Positions 29,388 through 42,299 are shown, counted from the stretch's first letter. The stretch: DNA of 64,000 bases from Lunularia cruciata (GCA_948567375.1 OX419762.1:4036001-4100000); one strand, 5' to 3'. Numbers and translations: made by a program. Notes: generated by a model not told the origin, from the letters alone.

Positions 29388-30681
29388 GACCTCCCTCCTT
29401 TTAAGACACAACGTCCTCGTTGTGCAATTGTTGCTCAAATACTTGCACCAACACCGGTGCATGTGCCAAATTGGCAGCGGGCTCCCAAGCTGCTTCATAG
29501 AGGGGGTAACCTTTCCATTAAACTAGATAGTCCACCCACGGATAGCGAGTACCACACATGCGTTTTTGGAGAATCCGCTCCACTTCATATTCCTTTGTGC
29601 CATCAATGAGTGTCGGACAAGGTCAAATGTCTTGTGTGGAATGAGCCTGGTCTGATCGGGGAGCATATCTGCATAGTAGGGAGACATGGAACACTGGATG
29701 GATCTTCATGTGTGGTGGTAGCTCAAGGTGATAAGCGACAGCGCTGATGTGACAAAGAATCAAGAAAGGCCCAATAAAATGAGGTCTGAGCATGCGAGGT
29801 CCAACTAATGTGAAGTTGGTTGTCGATAGCCACACTTGATCCCCAACATTGAACTCCATGTGCCTGTGGCGTGCATCAGCATATTGCTTTTGTTGATTTT
29901 GCGCAATCTGTAATCTGTGCTTAGCGCTCTCCACACCTTGTTGGATTCTAGAAACAAATGTGTTGACTGCATCGACCTTGGTAGCCATTGGACGGATCTT
30001 CATCAAGCTAGAAGGTGTGAAGGGATGCTCACCATACATGAGGAAGAACGGAGTGACCTGGGAGGATGCATTCACTGAATTGTTGTAAGCAAATTCCACC
30101 AATGGGAGTAGGGTGTCCCACCTCTCTTGCTCTTCTAAGGTGAAGCCGCGTAACATGTCTTCAATCATGCAATTAGCCCGCTCTATTTGGCCATCTATTT
30201 GTGGGTGGTAAGTTGTGGACATGGCCAACTTGGTTTTGAAGAAACCAAAGAGTGTTTGCCAAAACAAACTGGTGAATTGGGTGCCTCTATCGGTGATGAG
30301 TACTCTAGACAAGCCATGGTGAGCAAAGACTGCATCTAAGTATAATTGAGCTAGTTGTGGAGCGGTCACCTCCTTGGTGGTAGGGCATACATGAATCATT
30401 TTGCAGAGCCGGTCCACAAAGACCACAATGGATTCAAACCCTGAGGTGGTCTTGGGTTATTCATAGACAAGATCCATACTCACTTGTTCCCAATGTTGGG
30501 TAAGAGTGGGAAGAGGTTGAAGAAGCCCTGCAAGAGCTTGATTAGAAGCTTTTTTTTGTTGACAAAGTAGGCAGCTACGCACATAGTCCATCACATTGTT
30601 GCTCATCTTGGGCCAATAGTAATAGCGCTTGATTGCATAAGGTCTTGTCCACTCCGACATGAGCTGCAATGGCCAAATCAT
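29388..30681 (-). pseudogene. Integrase and chromodomain of element 3
   Basis: H2C2 region at 30681-30457 (AIKRYYYWPKMSNNVMDYV ... CLLCQQKKASNQALAGLL), a stop, then an open core 30426-29623: VFVDRLCKMIHVCPTTKE, LITDRGTQFTSLFWQTLFG, YHPQIDGQIERANCMIEDM, EFAYNNSVNASSQVTPFFL. The Asp, Asp and Glu of the D,D-35-E triad appear present. The C-terminus (VGDQVWLSTTNF, GPFLILCHISAV, IHPVFHVSLLCRYAP) leads to a chromodomain at about 29620-29400 (YEVERILQKRMCGTR, a stop, WKGYPLYEAAWEPAAN). The stop in the chromodomain is a TGG or CAG type change. Confidence 0.88.
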
Positions 30682-30799
30682 GACATTCCGCTAGAATGGT
30701 GGTGCGTAATTCTGGGACATTTGGGATCCATAATCTGCAATCCTGAAAGGTGAGTCCTTGGATGTTGGTGACACCTTTGGATGATTGCCCTTCTACAAT

Positions 30800-32300
30800 C
30801 TATGGATCAGTTTTTGTAGCAGCCAAAATCTCTGGCCAGAATTCAAGGTTAATCTTAACCTCTGCTACCAAGTTGTTTGCCATTGGCATGCAGGTGAATG
30901 CATCTGCAAGTTGCTTCTTACCTTCCACGTAGGTGATTGTCATGTTGAAGCGTTGTTTCCACTCTCCCACCAAATTTGGTGATGAGATAGATCCTTCTGC
31001 ATCTCGAGGTAGACTAGAGGTTTGTGGTATGTCTCTACTACAAATGCCTTCTTGCCTAGATAGTGCTTCCAATGCTTGGTTGCTAGAACGATGGCCAGCT
31101 CTTCTCGTTCTATGTGTGGTAGTTGCGCTCTGCCGGTAACAACTTTCAAGAGAAATATGCAATTGGATGCCATCCTTCATGCCACTCTTGTTGTAGGATT
31201 GCTCTTATTGTTACGCCTGATGCATCTGTAGCCAACTTGATTGGACGTTTTGGGTCATACCACTTCAAGATTGGTGCATGTAGCAAGGTGGCCTTCAATT
31301 CTTGAAAGGCCAACTCTTGTGCAGTTCCTCATGTCCACTTCTTCCCCTTGCCAAGTAGTGCCATTAAAGGCTATGCAACCTTGGAGAAGTCCTTGACAAA
31401 TCTACGATAGAATCCCGTCAACCCCAAGAAGCTCTTAAGTTGAGTCTGATCTTCTGGGGCACTCCATTTTTGAATGACCTCTATTTTATCTGTCAATACT
31501 TGAATCCCCTCTGCACTTACTCTATGCCCCAAGTAGTCTACTTCAGACTTGCCAAACTCACACTTTGAGATTTTGGCGTACAATTGATTCTGTCTTAGAA
31601 TCTGGAGAACCTCTCGTAGATGTTGTTTGTGTTCTGTCATCATGTTACTATATACTAAGATATCATCTAAGAAGACGATAACAGACTTATCCAAGTATGG
31701 AAAAAATATGCCATTCATTAGACTCATGAAAGTGGCATGTGCATTGGTGAGGCCAAAAGGCATCACGAGATACTCAAAGTGGCCATACCTGGTTCAAAAG
31801 GCAGTTTTGTACATATCCTCCTCTACAATTTGGATTTGATTGTAACCGCTCTACAAGTCCAGTTTAGTGAAGTATCCCGCACCATGGAGTTGGTCAAACA
31901 AGTCATCCATGCAAGGTAAGGGGTATTTGTTCTTCACTGTTTGCTGATTGAGACTCCAATAGTCAATGCACATGCGCATTGTACCATCCTTCTTCTTCAC
32001 AAACAAGATAGGGGCCCCATATGGTGATATGCTAGGTTGGATGAACCCTTTTTGCAGCATCTCCTCAATTTGAGTCTTACACTCCTCTAACTCATGAGGT
32101 AATAGGTGATATGGGGCCTTACAAGGAGGTGTCTTCCCCGGAAGTGTCTCAATTTTGTGATCTACTCGCCTTTTTGGTGGTAATCCTGAGGGTAGATCAT
32201 TGGGAAAGACATCTTGAAACTCATCCACCACATCCTTCAATTTCTCAGGAATTTGTCCATCGAGTTGTGCACTCTAGACTTCTCTTATTAGACCCATAAA
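30800..32300 (-). pseudogene. Reverse transcriptase and RNase H of element 3
   Basis: [46 protein letters not shown] (32240-31851), a break, then [16 protein letters not shown] and the catalytic [13 protein letters not shown] intact (31766-31371), [30 protein letters not shown]. RNase H 31180-30800: ELAIVLATKHWKHYL, then YHKPLVYLEMQ and ITYVEGKKQLADAFT. The reading is split over two frames, with stops near 31790, 31360 and 31180. It is more complete than element 2, whose catalytic pair is mutated. Confidence 0.88.
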
Positions 32301-32399
32301 ACATCTATTGGTCTTACAGACAATTGTTGTCCTTATGACATATAGAGGTAGTTTCTGCCTATGTGATTTTTCTTTAACCCCAATGATTGACCATTGGTG

Positions 32400-32720
32400 G
32401 GTTCTCACTACTTTCTTCCTCCAATCCACCATAGGGTTGTACTACTCCATCCATGGTATGCCTGAAATTGCATCATAACGAGCTAATTGTATCACTCGCC
32501 ACTCAATTGCTTCCTGATATTCTCCTACAGAGAGGGTTACCCGTCTAGGTAATGATTCAATCCTCTCTGTTTGCCCATTAGGTAACTCTACTTCTTCACT
32601 CCCATCTCTCTCTAAATCCATCCCAATCTTATTGCAACAGAGCAAGACAAGAAATTCTCTATTGCTCCCGGATCTATTAATACTCTCACTTGATTACCTT
32701 CTAGGATTCCAAACATGACA
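32400..32720 (-). pseudogene. Aspartic protease region of element 3
   Basis: The active-site box reads VLIDPGAIENFLSCSVAI (Pro replacing the Ser/Thr of D-S/T-G). It is followed in another frame by [18 protein letters not shown] and YDAISGIPWME. Same region as 12031-12420 in element 2. Confidence 0.78.
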
Positions 32721-32823
32721 ATCAAATGTGAGGTTGCCTTTCAGGATCTTTGTGCATTATTCTTCTTCCCTTCCTCGCTTCTTTGCTTCCTTATTGAGCC
32801 AGTAAGGCCGCGAGGTACATTTA

Positions 32824-33921
32824 CTAGTGATCTTTGTTTTCTGAAGTGATTTCCACCTCCTCCTCTTCAATGTGCCTCATGTTGTTCAAAGATTGCCTAT
32901 ATGAAGGCCAAGGGCCTCTAGGGAAACGAGTGCAACAATTGGTAGATATGTGCCCAATATGGCCACAATTGTAGCAACAGCGTTGTTCTCCTTGAGTCTC
33001 TTCTCCTCGTGGGACTTCATCTCTTCGTTCTTCTACCCGTCCCTGCTCCCCTTGAAGCGGTCGTGCTCCTTGATCCCGGAATCGAAGGTTGCCCAATTCC
33101 ATCGGTATTGGTCCACCCATGTGTGGCATTTCTGCCCAATAATGTTGAGGTAGGATTACTTCACCTCCACCTAATGCTCCTGCTATTCTCTGCGCACACG
33201 CAATGGCTTTAAATACCATGCAAGGATTTTGCACCATGACTTCTTGGCGAATCCGCTCTTTCAACCCTCATTTGAAATTGTCGAGAGCCTCTACTGGACT
33301 CATGTTGGTAATTGCAACTTGTAGATCCAAGAATGCTTCCACATACTCTTGTACGCTATTCTTCTGTCTCAATCCCCATAGTCGGGTTTGAGCCATCTGC
33401 ACAGAATCCACTGATTGGAAATTCTTCAGCAGTCCTTCTTGCATTGTTGTCCATGTGACCTCCTTTCTCTCTGCCAACATGGATCATTCCCAAGCATCAT
33501 ACCATGTGAGGGCTTTATCAGTCAAGTACCCACATGCAAACACGCATGCAACATGCTCTGTGATCTCTATTGAGAACAATTGGAAATATCGATTCATTCT
33601 CGAGATCCAATTTTCCACTACTCCCATTGTACGCTGCCCCTTGTAAGGCTCTATGGTGCAGGTCTTCTTCATCCGGAGTAGCAATGTGGCTTCATTGTTG
33701 ATAAGGTTTGTAGGCACGGGTGCCTCTCCAAGTACTTCAGTCGCAGGTATTGGGTTTTGAGACGGCTCTTCTTCTTGCATGGCTTGATTGTTCCTGAGGA
33801 TCTGCACTTGACTTTGTAATGTCTCCATGGTCATCTTCATCTCTCTAAATTCATTCAACATTCCTTGCATTCCTTGCACCAACTCTTGCAATTGCGGATC
33901 CATGGTTCCTGCAACACTCAA
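32824..33921 (-). pseudogene. Gag of element 3
   Basis: Three consecutive open pieces, 33921-33484, 33480-33268 and 33264-32824, separated by single stops: MSVAGTMDPQLQELVQGMQG, VENWISRMNRYFQLFSIE, KALTWYDAWE, LRQKNSVQEYVEAFLDLQ, and a C-terminal zinc knuckle CCYNCGHIGHISTNC (33000-32950). The stops fit C-to-T or G-to-A change. Upstream are the leader frames. Confidence 0.85.
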
Positions 33922-33936
33922 TTGCTAATATCTACT

Positions 33937-34366
33937 TCAATACAGAGTCAATATAATCATTTTGGAAGGCGCACAAACTATTGAAACTACCATTGGGACC
34001 TCAGAAGCTATCACTCGTTGATAATACTCCTCACCAAAATTCCTAACCACAAAATCTCTAAACATCACTTTCGGTCTCACTACATAATGGATTTCTACTT
34101 GAGTGTTGAAAGGGAGAGGATTTGGGACATTCATATCCATATTATCATAATAGAATGTGGATTGTCAAATCCCACTCTTTGTCATATATCACCGCAGGTA
34201 GAATCACCGGGTTTGGTGAGTTCATCACTCTGTCCATGAATTCTGCACCAAAGTGATAAACTAGCAATATCCTCATGTGCTCACGCTAGATGTACATAAC
34301 CTTGATGTGGAATGGGTTTGAGACTGGAAAGTTAGGTGCGGGAAATTGTCCTCCCGGCGCATCCAT
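33937..34366 (-). CDS. Two leader frames between primer site and gag (element 3)
   Basis: The first starts MDAPGGQFPAPNFP at 34366, has one stop after KVMYI, then YHFGAEFMDRVMNSPNPVI, and ends near 34145. The second (34140-33937, +1 frame) is fully open, 67 codons: MDMNVPNPLPFNTQVEIHY ... VVRNFGEEYYQRVIASEV. It is the same arrangement as element 2, including the TGA/TAA end of the first frame and the frame change. Conservation of the open second frame suggests it was translated. Confidence 0.6.
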
Positions 34367-34506
34367 CCCATCCGCTCTCTAAAGTCCTTCCTAAGTCTAG
34401 CAATTACTCTATGTTCTCCACCTCAAATTACTTAGTTTCAGTAGTTCATGCTATTCCAAGAGGGGTGATCCACTCTCTTGGACTAAAACAATCACTTTGA
34501 TACCAT

Positions 34507-35247
34507 TGTAATACTCCGAGGACAAGAGAAGAGAGGAAACACAAATTGCACACTCAAACATTCGATGCCCCAAAGGAGCACCTTCTCTTTATTATATAGA
34601 CAAAGAGGATCTCTTCCAAGGAAGCTCCACCATAGATAGGATTAAGGACACATATAGGTGACATGTCAGCAAGCTCCACCCTTGGATTACTTACTTGGAT
34701 GGGTGACATATCCGGTCTAGGTCCTATCTGGTTGGTCAAACAAGCTTTGACCGGAGGGAATCTTTTAGGGAATCTTCTTGTAGGAATCTCATAATCACGT
34801 GAGTAAGGTGCCATTGGAAAGCTCTCAACGAGACAAAGCAAAGAGGAGGGGAAAGGCCAACCTTTCCTCTGTTGGGGGGAATCTGCACATTTTTTAGGCC
34901 TAATTCATATGTTTAGGCCTTCGAAATTGCCTTCAAAGATTTCAGGCATATTTTGGTTCCTACTCTATTAGTAGAAGTCCCCTTTTTGTGATACCTCTTT
35001 CTGATCTGTTTAGTCCATCATGTGTAACATCCTTCCATATGTTACCAAATTAATTCTTGCCTTTAAATCATGTCTAGCTATTGGTTCTAAGGTTCTCAAG
35101 TCTATTTCGGTTTCTGCCCTAATAGTAGAAGTACTCTTTTGGTGATACTTCTATCTTATCTATTTTGACCATCATGTATAACATCATTCTAGATGTTAAC
35201 AAACCAAATTTCACATCTAGATCATATGGCTAGCTCTTGGTATTACA
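34507..35247 (-). repeat. 5' LTR of element 3
   Basis: 741 bp. It ends, on the minus strand, GGAGTATTACA followed by the ATGGTATCAAAG primer site. It has the same internal TATA segment (TATATAATAAA) as element 2. Confidence 0.9.
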
Positions 35248-36309
35248 CGAGCACAAACTTCTTTATGTGAGTAAACTCCTTGTATGCCTTATGATATTTT
35301 GTGATTTCTTTGGGCAAGTCAATGTGTTCACTAAAGTTTGTTGGATGGTAGAAGTGACTAAGATACTTCTTCTTCTCCTCCTTACTTAGGAAGTTCATCC
35401 TTATGTAGAAATGCAAGATGAAGGTGCTCTTGTTGTAGCCTACCTGATGTTCACTTAGGCAGATTATTTGTGTATTTTGTTGTTTTCCCCCAAATAAGAG
35501 TACCATGTTGAGTAGGATGATGCTTGAAGATATAAAGTATGGCTTATACCTTAGTTGCCATGAAAAGTTCTTAAAGAGTCACCCGGAAAGGGAGGTGGAT
35601 GTTTGGTACCATGAACACCAACGAAAGATGAAATGTCAAAGGCCATCGTTAGTTGGTAATGCTTCAACTTCCTACTTAGCAAGGAGTTGATATGTAGGAC
35701 ACAAAACTAGTTTCAATCTCCATCAATCCTCATACCGCTTCACACATGCATGGACCATGATGCATCACCAAAAATGCTTGCTAAAATCTTGAACAAATTG
35801 ATTATAAATGCAATGCCTCACAAGTTGGTAAAGTTTGATTGAATTTTCTTGATGCTCTTTCCATTCTTGGAGTATTTGAAGTTGTACGGGTGAAATCATT
35901 TTAGAAGCAAGAAGAGCTTAGAACCTTTGAGCAATTCAAGAGACTTTGAGAGATGGTGATAGCAATTGAGAATGCAAAGTAAGAAGCAGGTTTGAGGGGT
36001 GCTTTCATACCATGACGTCTCCCTCAAAGAAGAATATTGGTGTCATGTTACGGTCACCTACAGTAGAGCAGTAGGCACAATATTGCTATGCCAAGTACTT
36101 GAATTTGACACATCTATGCTTTCTATTGTGGATTTGGGATTTTACATACCTCCCAATGGTAGTGGAGATTAAGGAGAAGAAGGAAACTAGACTTCTATGG
36201 CTTGAGAGGAAACATGTTTGTTTGGACCAAGGAGCATTGGTAGAAAGTGCTCAAGTTTGAATCCTTGATCAAACACAAGAAGACAAGGAATGGTTAGAAG
36301 GTGCAAGGA
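35248..36309 (-). pseudogene. Possible LTR accessory-protein relative (copy D, right part) and flanks
   Basis: Minus-strand open piece 35506-35248: STFILHFYIRMNFLSKEEKK, YLSHFYHPTNFSEHIDLP. It resembles VPFAAHFYLGLNLLNLAKRN...VSHFHPDLRRE of the element 1 LTR protein (HFY, N-F/L-L, SHF-x-HP at matching spacing). The frame is cut at 35248 by element 3, with the basic segment continuing at 28653. The rest to 36309 is decayed, with no clear motifs. Confidence 0.4.
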
Positions 36310-37058
36310 TGTAATACCAAGAGCTAGCCATATGATCTCAATGTGAAATTTGGTTTGGTAACATTTGGAATGATGTTATAATGATGGAAAAAATAGATCA
36401 GATAGAAGTATCACCAAAAGAGTACACTTATTAATAGGGGAGAAACCAAAATAGACTTGAAAACCTTAGAACCAATAGTTATACATATGATTTAAAGGTG
36501 AGAATTAGTTTTGTAACATCTAGAAGGATGTTATACATGATGGACTAAATAGATCAAAAAGAGTTATCACCAAAAGGGGACTTTTATCAATAGAGTGGGA
36601 ACCAAAATATACCTAAAATCTTTGAAGCAATTTTGGAGGCCTAAATGGATGAATTAGGCCTCAAAAATGTGCACATTCTCCAACCCCCCCCCCCTCCACA
36701 AACAGAGGATAGGTTGGCCTTCCCTCCTCCCTGGTTTGTCTTGTTGAGATTTTTCCAACGGTACCTCACCCATGTGATTCTAAGATTCCTACAAGAAGAT
36801 TCCCTAAAAGATTCCCTTTGGTAAAAGTATGTTTGACCAACCAGATAGGATCAGGACTAACATGTCACCCATCCAAGTAAGTAATCCAAGGGTGGAACTT
36901 GCTGACATGTCACCTATCTATGTGCCTAATCCTATGGTGGAGCTTCCTTGAAGGAGATCCACTTTGTCTATAATAAAGAGAAGGTGCTCCTTTGGGGCAT
37001 CAGATGATTGAGTGTAAAATCTGTGTTTTCTTTCTTCTCTTGTCCTTGGAGTATTACA
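36310..37058 (+). mobile_element. Solo LTR of the element 2/3 family with perfect target duplication
   Basis: TGTAATACCAAGAGCTAGCC to GTCCTTGGAGTATTACA, 749 bp, flanked by identical AAGGA at 36305-36309 and 37059-37063. There is no internal sequence, so it is a recombination remnant. It carries an 11-C run (36684-36694) where the 9516 LTR has 13 C. Confidence 0.93.
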
Positions 37059-37063
37059 AAGGA

Positions 37064-39720
37064 TAGCACAACCCTACTTGGTGCACCATGGTAACCTTGA
37101 TCATGAAGTTGTACAAATCTTCACAAACAATGCATGTGAACAATGGACAGACAACTTTCTTCCAAGTGCTACTTGAAGGAAAACCCACAAATTGGGCAAA
37201 GATGTTTTACCATTGAACTTGAGAGTTTATGGAGTAGTTGCAAACAACAAGTGGGCCTAATTTTCTATCACCATTTGTGCTGCACTTTTATATCACAATG
37301 AGATTATTGTGGAAGGAGAAGAAGAAGATCTTCTTGGCATATTGCTATCTCCGGGTATTGTCAATACCAACCGGGATATGAAGGAGAAATCAAGAATTAC
37401 AAGCATGCCTTCATCAAATACCAAAAAGATAGGTAAGTAGGTACTCATAGACAAGGCTATTGGAGAAGGAACCAGCAAATAGAAGGTAGTTGTGACTCTG
37501 CCCAAGGACTAAGAAGAGACACCAACCAAATCCTCATGTAGTGGACTCTTTGGAGGAAGAGGCTTTCCACTCCAACAATGAATTACAATCAAGAAGTGAT
37601 AGAGAAGCTAACCACGATTTGCAAGGTGGCCTCAATGAAGCCATAGTGTTTTTAGCACAAGAGAGGGAATCTTTTTTGGCTGGGGAATTAGCGCCTCCAA
37701 AGCAAGAGATCTCCTTCTCCAAGTTAAAGGTATCTTCCAACAATGCAGGAGGAAAAGAGGATATGGGAGTAGAGGTTCAATCTGCTCTTGCAATGGTGTT
37801 AGAGTTGAATGTGCTAGGCCAGGCTGTCCCTGAATAAAGTGATGCCATGGTGGATGAAAAGGAGGAGGTCTCAATATCACAATTGCAGAAGAAGATTCCT
37901 TCCCCAACACCAATACACAAAGATGGCACAGTCAGGTTATAGTTGGCCCTCAAGGAGAAAATTGCTAGGTAGTAACTCCACCTCAAGAACTGGTGCTCAA
38001 GATTGTCCTACCCTCATTATCATGGGTGAGCAAAAGAAGACTTTCAAGTGAGGAGAAAGATAAGGGACCAAGGAGACAAAAGTCCTTGGACTTGGATATG
38101 ATCATTGTGGAATTTACCTCCCTTCCTAAAAATGTGAGAACCAAGGAGATAGTGGTGAGTGAGTCTAGACCTAAAGAAGGGGTACAAATGAGTTCCCTGG
38201 AAGCGCCAAGAGTGTGCTCCTCAACCTTGACTTGAGATCTTTTGCAAGCAAGTGGAGTTATAGAGGACCAACCAAGGAGCTATGGAGACCCAACCACAAG
38301 GTAGGCACCATGGCCCAAGCCAAGTCCACCAATATACATGGAGGGACTCTTCATGTACCCACTCAACTATCCTCCATTTTTGTCTTGGGCTATCTACATA
38401 TTGTGGCCAGTGTTGAGGACCTTTAAAGAACTACTCCATGCCTACCAAGAAATTGATCCTATGGTGATGGACTAGAAGAGATGGATTGATTTCTTGCACT
38501 TTCACATTCAGACAGCCGTATGGGAAAAGCAGTCAATAGAGAGGGAGCTGGTCAAAGCCAACACCCACATTTTGCACTTGGAGACTCAACTTGTAGAAAT
38601 GAAAGGGTATGGTTTGCATGACAAACACATTGTGACCCAAGAGAATCTCCAAAGATAGCATGTCTTCAAGAATGGCTAGCATGAGCAAAAGGAAGAAATC
38701 AATATAGTGACCATGGCCATGGAGGCCAAAGAAGGAGTGGAACACCACTAAGAGAAGAGGACCCAACTTCTATGGAAGCTATAATTTGCCACCTTGAAGC
38801 TACTCTAGAAAATTGGGAAGCCTCTTTAAGACAAAGCAGGATGGGTTCATTGTAGTTTTTGACAACTAGAAGGCTTGAAAGCATGACAATGACATCATGC
38901 TAATAAAGCACAAGGAAGTAATATAAAGTGTCAAGGCAGACCTTACAATGATGAAGGTAGGATCTACCCAACAAGAGAAGGACTTGCAAACTACAAGACT
39001 GCACAAGAGGAGAGTATGCAAGAAAAGGATTGGGAGATGGGCAAAATGAAGTAGGAGATAGTAGGCTTGAGGTACCAAATGGATTACCCAATTAAACTCC
39101 AACTTAACAACTATCAAGGGAGATCCAAGCAACAAGCAAAGGAGATGAAGAAGAAGCATGCCAAGGAGTTAGATGTTGGGGACAACGAGGTAATGTCTAT
39201 GAAGAAGGAGTTAGATGGTCTTTGGAAGGAGAAGGCCATAGAGGAGAAATCTCATAATGCCACCTTGGAGGTTGCAAAGATGTGCATCAAGAATTTGTCC
39301 ATGATTGTGGCTAACCATGAAGACAAAGCCCACATCCTCTAAGTACAAGTTAGACAAGAGATAGAGATAGAGTTGTAATCCATTTGTGATATTTAGATGA
39401 GGAATGAACAAGGGTTCTTATAGTTGTAGAAGACACTACCATTAGACTAAAGACCCACGTGGAGTTGGCTGTTATAACCCAAGCTCACTGGGCTAAGCTA
39501 TGAAAGTTAAAGTCAAAGATATATGCATTAGACGCCAAGACTCACTCCACTTAACAATTGACCAAGCTTGTAGAGAAGTTGTGCAAGCATGGTGATGCCA
39601 AGTTTGAAAGGATCTTAATTAATATCTACCACAAAATAGAGGAATACAATGGACATGTCAAGGAGCTGATTTAGAGGTGTAAAGGTGAAGGTGGAAGTAG
39701 ATTGTGGTCTACAATACTTG
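37064..39720 (+). pseudogene. Relative of the giant-LTR accessory protein (copy C)
   Basis: Plus-strand reading from about 37130: TTFFQVLLEGKPTNWAKMF, then stops, then SPFVLHFYITMRLL. Compared with element 1's FFYKLFAGEPINWARCF ... VPFAAHFYLGLNLL, the spacing FF-to-NWA and NWA-to-PF is identical, with F-F, L, G, P, N-W-A, F, T, P-F, H-F-Y and L-L shared. It is followed by an acidic/Ser region (MDSLEEEAFHSNNELQSRSD, open 37541-37834) and long Glu/Lys-rich coiled-coil-like segments to about 39700 (KQAKEMKKKHAKELDVGDNE). Many stops. The solo LTR at 36310 inserted just upstream, probably cutting its N-terminus. Confidence 0.6.
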
Positions 39721-42250
39721 TACAATTGTATAATTTTGCACTAGTAGGATGTGGTCATTATGACATGACCTTTGCCTCTTCATTGTGATGAGAAACTCAT
39801 CATGGTAGAAGGTCTCCGCATGATGACATGTATATGAATTCTTTGAGAAATTAAGGTTCTTACATTAGATTGATTCTTTTGTAGCATTTGATTGTCAAGA
39901 CCATTCTCCCAATATGTAGCTAAAGTCATAAGATTGGTAGAGTGTACAAAAAGCTCCTCTCTATAGGTGGTGCCGCTGCAAGATTTAATTTGTAACAACC
40001 AATTAGGTAGAATAGGGTTAGTCTAACTCATAATTATGGGGTCGTGGAATTGCACATCCATCGTGTTGTAGTAGAGAGTATAAGGGGAGTCACTCCAACT
40101 TACTACTAGTTCCATCAACAGAAATTAGAATTCCATCTCATACTTGTCTGTTCAAAATCATGACCATGCAATCATTTTGCTTGGGGGTTTGCAAATTTGC
40201 TTGTGAGTGCAATACTTGAGTGCCTCTTAGACCCTAAGTGTATCAATGTTAGTATGGTGTATGTTTCGTGATTGTTGAGTTGAGTAGTGGTGAGAAACTT
40301 GAAGTAGGAATGCAAGTGCTGAGGTGCAAGAAGGCAGTCAAGCTTGGGAGTTCTAAAGGGCCGGGATGATGCATTGAGAGCCATGATGCATTGAGAGCCA
40401 ATTTTGATGGTCATGTGTTGTGTTTGGTGTATTATTAGAGTTTTGATTGAGTGTTGTCGACCGAGACAGCCAGGAGCAAACGTGATGGATGAGATAACAA
40501 GGTGCGGGTGTCCTTGATCAAGATTTACTCAGTCAGGACTACGCTGAAGTATTAAATTGACAAAACTCATTTAGTCATAATTATTCAGGAAGATCATATT
40601 GATGGACTAACCATCACTTATTATATATAATTGTGGTGCTTGACTAAATCTGTGAGACTGTTTGGATGTAACTTGCGGGACAGGAAGTGAACCACTTTGT
40701 GAGTTTCATGAAGTATCACACGTAACAAAAAGCTTAAGATATAACAAACTTGCAGTATAGTGGTGAGAAGTGCCTTCTAGGAAGGGTAGAATGCTCTCAT
40801 TGGCATTGTGGTGTGCATTATAGAGGTAACATGTATTTTATTATTATATCAAATATATAAAAATTTAAAAAAGACTTAATTAAATCTATAAATATAACAT
40901 TAAAAAAAATTCAAAAAAAGTTAGAGATAAATGGAATATATCACCTTCATAACATACCAACATGCCAGAAATATAGTTAGAATGAGATGGTATTTTTGTC
41001 TATCTAATAGGAAAAAGTTTAGATTTATGCAATGAACTTAAGTTTTATATGAGTAAAGTAAGTAATAATATTGGTAAAGTAGTAACAAATATTAGAAAAC
41101 CTTATTATCGATGTATGTTAAAATATGGCATCATGAAAAACATATATTTGATGGAAATATATCAACATACCAATTGTTGTATTTTTTGAGTATTGAATTT
41201 TATATTTGGTTTCTTTTAAGTCTGTAACTTAGTTTATATTTTCAGAAAATTTGATATTTGTAGTGTAAACATGATTCTAAATTTATTTATTGTAATTAAG
41301 AAAATTAATAAATTATTCTCAATATCTAAAAATATATGTAATGGTATTTAAATATATAATTTTGGAAGTTCAGAATTATTTATTATTTTCTTGATATTAT
41401 TTAATCCGAATATAATCATAATTATGAATTAATATAGTGATTGAATATTTCTTCTATAATTAACAGCCTAAAAATATATAATTGATATTCACCTCAATAT
41501 TACCTTCATCTACCTAATTGCTGATGATGATTCTATATATTTGAAGAATATACTAAAATAAAAGAGTATACTATATATGTTTAAATAAAGATCTGTAGTA
41601 GGAGAAATCTAGTACGGTCATATGATTTAGAACGTAATGTTGAAAATTTATTTATGAGTAGATAACATAATATTGCAGAATTTTCTTCATTTTCAATAAT
41701 TTATTAGGATTTAGAAAGTTTTTGGATATATCATTGTACAATCCACCTTTTTTGATATAACTAGCATGTTAATCGGAATAGTGTAAAAAATGGTAATATC
41801 CTTACCCATGCAAAAACATATTGCTGTTTATCATATTAATTAATATTACTTTGCCAAAAATATACCAGACTTATATTTTTATAATAGGCAGTAAATACTA
41901 TAGAAGTATTCAAAGAGTAAAAAATAATTTGATTCACTTATACTTATCAAGAGATAGTGGATTAATTTAAATTGTGTGCTTATCTCTTATATGGTTGGTT
42001 CACATGATTTTTATTTTTGTAAATGACATTTCAAACTGATTGAATATAAAAATTATTAACAAGAAAAATCACAAATAAAAAATAGAGGTAATTTATAGTT
42101 ATTAGTTATTACATATTATTGATTTAATATTTATCATAATTAAAAATTGTGAAGGATACAAAAGGCAATGTATCCTTAGAGTGTATTGAAAATCAACCCA
42201 ATATATGTACTCGAGCCAAATATATTAATGGAAAGTATATACATAGAGAG
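39721..42250. other. Gene-free stretch, strongly AT-rich from about 40830
   Basis: 39721-40440 is moderately AT-rich, with a TATA-like AGAGTATAAGGGG (40074-40086) about 350 bp after the last coiled-coil-like coding of copy C. 40830-42260 is extremely AT-rich, with short direct AT motifs and no frame or family signal. I see no gene. Confidence 0.5.
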
Positions 42251-42299
42251 AAAGGACTACCGCATAGATAAAATGAAGGATAGGAAGACCCCATCAAGC

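Larger units (their letters stand above)
28654..35247 (-). mobile_element. Chromovirus element 3, near-complete sister of element 2
   Basis: LTRs at 28654-29387 (3') and 34507-35247 (5') in inverted orientation (TGTAATACTCCGAGG...GGTATTACA on the plus strand), 6594 bp overall. A primer site (minus TGGTATCAAAG) at 34494-34505 and a polypurine tract next to 29388 fit. The internal order is leader frames, gag, protease, RT, RNase H, integrase, chromodomain. Flanking 5-mers TGGGC (28649-28653) and CGAGC (35248-35252) match at three of five, plausibly an aged target duplication. Frames are better preserved than in element 2. Confidence 0.92.

Noticed and set aside
40830-42260. AT-rich block as centromere, replication origin or organelle insert
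   Set aside because: No tandem monomers, no organelle gene fragments and no defined motif; AT richness alone is insufficient.
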